This document shows positions 61,588 to 64,000 of a stretch of DNA of 64,000 bases, one piece after another. Origin of the DNA: JACVRX01 sp963819885 (lineage in GTDB: Bacteria > Actinomycetota > Actinomycetes > Jiangellales > Jiangellaceae). Each line of letters starts with the position of its first letter. Position 1 is the stretch's first letter. The notes beneath the pieces are model-generated. The model had not been told where the DNA came from. It saw only the letters and a program-made list of their open reading frames with translations, and ran no database searches. The DNA lies in NCBI GenBank assembly GCA_963819885.1, contig CAWFXV010000003.1, positions 1-64,000 on the forward strand. The letters run 5' to 3'. Made by a program: the position numbers and the translations under genes.

Positions 61588-61814
61588 ATCAAGTCGTCGA
61601 TGTCGGACGCAATGGTGTCGGCTTGTGGCCCGACAACGACCTGAACAGCGCGCCCGGACCGAAGTACCCCGTGCGCGCCGGCTGCCTTCAGCGCATGCTC
61701 GTCGATCAGCCGCGGATCTTCGACCTCGGCCCGCAGGCGGGTAATGCAGGGCTCGATCAGGATGACGTTCTCAGCCCCGCCGAGAGCGGCGAGGATGTCC
61801 TCGGCGATACTCAT
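61584..61814 (-). CDS. PTS EIIB component, glucose/GlcNAc type
   Basis: A 76-residue stand-alone EIIB. ILAALGGAENVILIEPCITRLRAEVED contains the phosphorylated cysteine C23 (EPCITRLR), and GVLRSGRAVQVVVGPQAD is the second half of the domain. In many bacteria this domain is fused to EIIC; here it is a separate polypeptide. It starts 14 nt after the SIS gene and overlaps EIIA by four bases. Confidence 0.93.
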   Translation of the reverse strand: MSIAEDILAALGGAENVILIEPCITRLRAEVEDPRLIDEHALKAAGAHGVLRSGRAVQVVVGPQADTIASDIDDLM

Positions 61815-61828
61815 CGTCCTCCTTTGAA

Positions 61829-62887
61829 TCAGCCTGCGTCGGCCGGGTCGGTCTGAGTGATCTTGGACAATCCGCGAGGCGCGTCGGGGTCGAGCCCGAG
61901 CCTACGGGCCAGCCCCTCGGCGACGAGCTGAGCCGGTACAACCAGCGCCAGCGGCGCGACCAGCTCGGGCAGGTCCGGACCCGCAAGTGCGACATCGCAC
62001 GCTGCAGCGAACGTTGCATCCCCGCCGATCCCGATGGTCGCCGCCACACCTCGGGAACGCAGGTCATCGGCCAGGTCGGTCATGCCCTCGACGATCGGCC
62101 CGTCGGCCGCGGACACGAGCACGGCCACGTGGTCGGCGTCGACAACGGCAATCGGGCCGTGCCGCAGATCGGCATAGGACAGGCCACGCACCGGCCGAAG
62201 GCAGGTCTCCTCGAGCTTGAGTGCAGTCTCCAGGGCGGTACCGAACACGATGCCGCGGCCGCTGACCAGCGTTTCGATGCTCGGCGCAAGTCGATCAACC
62301 GCCTCCTCGACACCTGCGCGGGCCCGGACCAACCGCTCGACCTCGCCCGGAACTCGGTCGAGGTGGCGATCCAGGGCCGTCTGATCCTTGGCCAGCGCAC
62401 CCGCCAGCACCGCCATCGCGGCGAGCTGCGTGGTGTACGACTTCGTGGCCGGGACGGCGAGTTCAGGTCCAGCCTGGGTGATCAAGGCGACGTCGGCCGC
62501 GGTCGCCAACGCGCTTCCGTCACCGTTCGTGACCGCGACAGTCCGTGCGCCGCAGCGCCTGGCCCACTCGAGGGTGTCCACGATCTCCTCGGTTTCACCC
62601 GACTGCGACACGCACACGACGACGGCGTATGACAGGTCGAGCGTCGCCTCGTAGTGCGTTGCGACGCTCGGTGCCGCGAGCCCGGCTGGGTGCCCAGAGT
62701 GGACCTCGATCAGGTATCGGCCATAGATGGCCGCGTTGTCCGACGACCCGCGGGCGACGAACAGCACGTTGCGCCCGCCGGCCGCGAGCGCGGCGATCTC
62801 ACCTCGGAGCGGTCGCAGTGCGTCGAGGGTCCGGGAGATCGCCTCCGGTTGTTGGGCGATCTCGCGTGCCATCATCGTCTCGCTCAC
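61829..62887 (-). CDS. SIS-domain sugar-phosphate isomerase/deaminase-like protein
   Basis: A 352-residue protein with two SIS domains, like the isomerase half of GlmS but without the glutaminase domain. MMAREIAQQPEAISRTLDAL is the characteristic start. VLFVARGSSDNAAIYGRYLIE and VVCVSQSGETEEIVDTLEWAR form the first SIS site. LVSGRGIVFGTALETALKLEETC with RGLSYADLRHGPIAVVD forms the second. Such proteins next to PTS genes act as amino-sugar-phosphate deaminases or isomerases. It leads the operon and diverges from the EIIC gene. ATG 62887 is used; ATG 62875 is also possible. Confidence 0.9.
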   Translation of the reverse strand: MSETMMAREIAQQPEAISRTLDALRPLRGEIAALAAGGRNVLFVARGSSDNAAIYGRYLIEVHSGHPAGLAAPSVATHYEATLDLSYAVVVCVSQSGETEEIVDTLEWARRCGARTVAVTNGDGSALATAADVALITQAGPELAVPATKSYTTQLAAMAVLAGALAKDQTALDRHLDRVPGEVERLVRARAGVEEAVDRLAPSIETLVSGRGIVFGTALETALKLEETCLRPVRGLSYADLRHGPIAVVDADHVAVLVSAADGPIVEGMTDLADDLRSRGVAATIGIGGDATFAAACDVALAGPDLPELVAPLALVVPAQLVAEGLARRLGLDPDAPRGLSKITQTDPADAG

Positions 62888-62991
62888 GTCGCGGACCGTA
62901 CCTCGTCGGCCAGATCGACCGGACGCGGCTGGACAGCCGGCTGGGTTGAGACACTGACCTGGATCAGCTCGGACCAGTCGGGAGGTTCCGC
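62888..62991. promoter_or_regulatory. Divergent control region of the PTS genes
   Basis: A 104-nt gap holds promoters for both the SIS-EIIB-EIIA operon and EIIC. GGAGG at 62981-62985 is the EIIC ribosome site. I looked for a DasR-type box (TGGTCTAGACCA) and saw only CTGG-N11-CCAG-like symmetry near 62960-62978, too weak to call. Confidence 0.4.

Positions 62992-64000
<1,009 letters not shown>

Noticed and set aside
62888..62991. Possible DasR box between the PTS genes
   Set aside because: Only weak CTGG/CCAG symmetry is present; the TGGTCTAGACCA core is not found.

Overview
The window looks like chromosomal DNA of a high-G+C actinomycete. The signs are third-codon G/C bias in every convincing gene, many GTG starts, a dnaK-grpE-dnaJ-hspR operon with HAIR operators, a PPOX protein of the F420-binding kind, an MmpL exporter, a BTAD/STAND/WD40 regulator and GPP34- and LemA-type proteins. 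I cannot name the genus from the sequence alone.

Layout. 1-2.4 kb: end of a 3-hydroxyisobutyrate-dehydrogenase-like gene, glutaminase, isoaspartyl methyltransferase. 2.7-7.7 kb: one very large BTAD-STAND-WD40 regulator cut by a dozen or more frameshifts. 7.8-9.7 kb: a tandem duplication of a secreted-protein gene plus a convergent flavoprotein gene, one copy of each pair decayed. 9.8-16.4 kb: mixed small genes (HAD hydrolase, CBS protein, PPOX protein, META lipoprotein, acetyltransferases, a RelE-type toxin-antitoxin pair) and gene relics. 16.4-18.6 kb: remnant of an integrative element in tRNA-Gly(CCC), bounded by 50-nt att repeats and carrying a truncated integrase. 18.8-23.4 kb: dcd, RibD/DHFR-like proteins and a large membrane Fe-S oxidoreductase. 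23.7-41.2 kb: scattered histidine-utilisation genes (hutH, hutU, an M20 amidohydrolase, hutF and a broken hutI), mixed with ACC deaminase, a GPP34 fusion, MmpL and VapBC. 41.3-47.6 kb: a RibD-like protein, a TipA-like MerR regulator divergent from a variant ribosomal protein L11, a secreted M14 peptidase and an acyltransferase-type membrane protein. 47.7-56.8 kb: the HspR heat-shock regulon. 56.9-64 kb: SDR, pyrE, LemA-like, TrmH-like methyltransferase, NADH-oxidase-type flavoprotein, and a split GlcNAc-type PTS with a SIS-domain enzyme; the EIIC gene runs off the right edge.

How the genes work together. HutH, HutU, HutI and HutF together convert histidine to N-formylglutamate. No HutG is visible, and the M20 amidohydrolase directly downstream of the oxidase behind hutU is the best candidate for the last step. 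HspR closes a feedback loop on its own operon and on clpB through three HAIR boxes. The most interesting module is at 42.0-43.2 kb. A MerR/TipAS-type drug sensor faces an L11 paralogue that has lost the proline-rich stretch thiopeptide antibiotics contact. The 50-nt gap between them holds a 19-nt-spacer promoter with a dyad in the spacer, which is MerR architecture. This reads as a drug-inducible ribosome-modification system.

Caveat. Frameshifts cluster in a few zones (about 3.7-8.6, 39.5-41.2 and 45-46 kb). Some may be sequencing or assembly indels rather than real gene death.
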